Positions 6,534 to 7,046 of a stretch of DNA of 7,046 bases are shown here, in pieces. Location: positions 1 to 7,046 of the forward strand of contig CAMCQW010000101.1 in assembly GCA_945877045.1 (NCBI GenBank). Reading direction: 5' to 3'. Numbering within the stretch: the stretch's first letter is position 1; each line of letters begins with the position of its first letter. The notes beneath the pieces are model-generated. The model saw only the letters and a list, made by a program, of their open reading frames with translations, was not told the DNA's origin and ran no database searches. The translations under genes and the position numbers were made by a program. The DNA is from Chryseobacterium gleum (GTDB taxonomy: Bacteria; Bacteroidota; Bacteroidia; Flavobacteriales_D; Crocinitomicaceae).

Positions 6534-6650
6534 TAAGAGAATGATAGTATTGAACTGAAACTTGTAATGTGCATCTCGACTCGACTCGATGCCCATTAAG
6601 TGGATCGAGCGAAGCCGAGAGACACTGCCAATCTATGCGATCATTTCTTA
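6534..6650. repeat. Nested imperfect palindrome, REP- or MITE-like
   Basis: The outer arms are TAAGAGAATGAT (6534-6545) and ATCATTTCTTA (6640-6650), which pair over 11 bp with one bulged G. An alternative pairing adds ATAG/CTAT and ATTG/CAAT. Inside is a GC-rich hairpin (6569-6625): GTG/CAC, TCTCG/CGAGA, CTCGAT/ATCGAG (6585-6590 with 6604-6609) and an apical CCA/TGG. The 5' arm of this hairpin contains CTCGA three times in tandem (6575-6589). Elements with GAGCGnAGnCGAG cores are, from memory, dispersed intergenic repeats in many Bacteroidota. This copy lies between the WG-repeat gene and the S24 regulator, 11 nt past the WG stop, and may also help end that transcript. It carries no coding potential I would accept. 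Confidence 0.6.
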
Positions 6651-6661
6651 ATAGAAGAAAT

Positions 6662-7046
6662 TTATTTTGGCTGAACAAAACTACCTGTTGTAATAAAATA
6701 GAACGAAATGCCATCGTCCTTATACAAAATCAGTACATCCTTTTCATAATATTTAATTTGGCTATACATGGTAGGGATTAGAATTTGACCATCGCGTGTG
6801 GAGACACCAAATCCATTTTTATCTTCCACTAACAATAAATTAGTACCTAATTGCACGATCGATTTATAAGCCAGCGCCAAAACAAAAGATCCATTCGTAG
6901 TTAATAAACCACTTACGCCGTTCTTTTCGACAATGAATAAGTTATTAGAAACTTTCTCCACAAAATCAAATTCAAAAAGTGTCATTTCCTTGGCTTTTTG
7001 ATTGATGAATCCCCATTTAAAGCCTTTCATAACAGGAATCCATTCT
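6662..7046 (-). CDS. WG-repeat protein, C-terminal part, cut by window edge
   Basis: The frame is open from the window edge (EWIPVMKGFKWGFIN) to a TAA at 6664-6662, giving 127 residues. The Met at 7030 is probably internal, because the reading frame and the repeat pattern continue upstream of it. About three to four repeats of roughly 35 residues are visible, beginning near KWGFIN, KNGVSGLL, KNGFGVST and DGISFYFI. Each has the aromatic/glycine strand followed by a hydrophobic strand (LFIVEK, LLLVED, VLILYK). This fits the WG containing repeat family, beta-rich proteins of unclear function that are common in Bacteroidota. Only the first repeat keeps the WG pair, so the rest are degenerate. Any signal peptide would lie outside the window. 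I cannot assign a role. Confidence 0.65.
   Translation of the reverse strand, partial: EWIPVMKGFKWGFINQKAKEMTLFEFDFVEKVSNNLFIVEKNGVSGLLTTNGSFVLALAYKSIVQLGTNLLLVEDKNGFGVSTRDGQILIPTMYSQIKYYEKDVLILYKDDGISFYFITTGSFVQPK

Noticed and set aside
6511..6781. Frames of 67 and 70 codons on both strands across the palindrome and the WG-repeat gene
   Set aside because: They cross the inverted repeat and overlap the WG-repeat coding frame. They contain no known domain and are best explained as chance.

Overview
The window comes from a low-GC member of the Bacteroidota, most likely order Flavobacteriales or a close relative. Three things point there: the ribosomal and IF3 protein sequences (from memory of the families), Bacteroidota-type promoter boxes (TAnnTTTG with an upstream TTG) in front of two genes, and genes without clear Shine-Dalgarno sequences. 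Every gene I can support lies on the minus strand, so transcription runs from high to low coordinates. The gene at each window edge is cut off.

In transcription order: (1) the 3' end of a WG-repeat protein (6662-7046); (2) a 236-bp spacer that holds a GC-rich nested palindrome (6534-6650) and, next to the following gene, a dyad-rich candidate operator and a -7 box; (3) an XRE-type helix-turn-helix regulator fused to an S24/LexA-like self-cleaving domain (5625-6425); (4) the translation operon thrS-infC-rpmI-rplT (5557 down to 2385), with a well-formed promoter before thrS and an intrinsic terminator after rplT; (5) a Gfo/Idh/MocA oxidoreductase (1333-2316); (6) a lipoprotein (423-1295); and (7), 2 nt further on, the membrane-embedded N-terminus of an exopolysaccharide-type sugar transferase (1-420).

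thrS, infC, rpmI and rplT supply threonyl-tRNA synthetase, initiation factor 3 and large-subunit proteins L35 and L20, the classic bacterial arrangement. The last three genes look like an envelope or surface-glycan group: a probable sugar-nucleotide oxidoreductase, an outer-membrane lipoprotein and a polyprenyl-phosphate glycosyl-1-phosphate transferase. That joint role is inferred from order and spacing. No gene-free stretch exceeds 300 bases.

Most of the window is ordinary core genome, and I see no clear new multi-gene system. The parts most worth a second look are the nested palindrome at 6534-6650, the candidate autoregulatory operator of the S24 regulator, the very short predicted thrS leader, and the tight lipoprotein/sugar-transferase pair.
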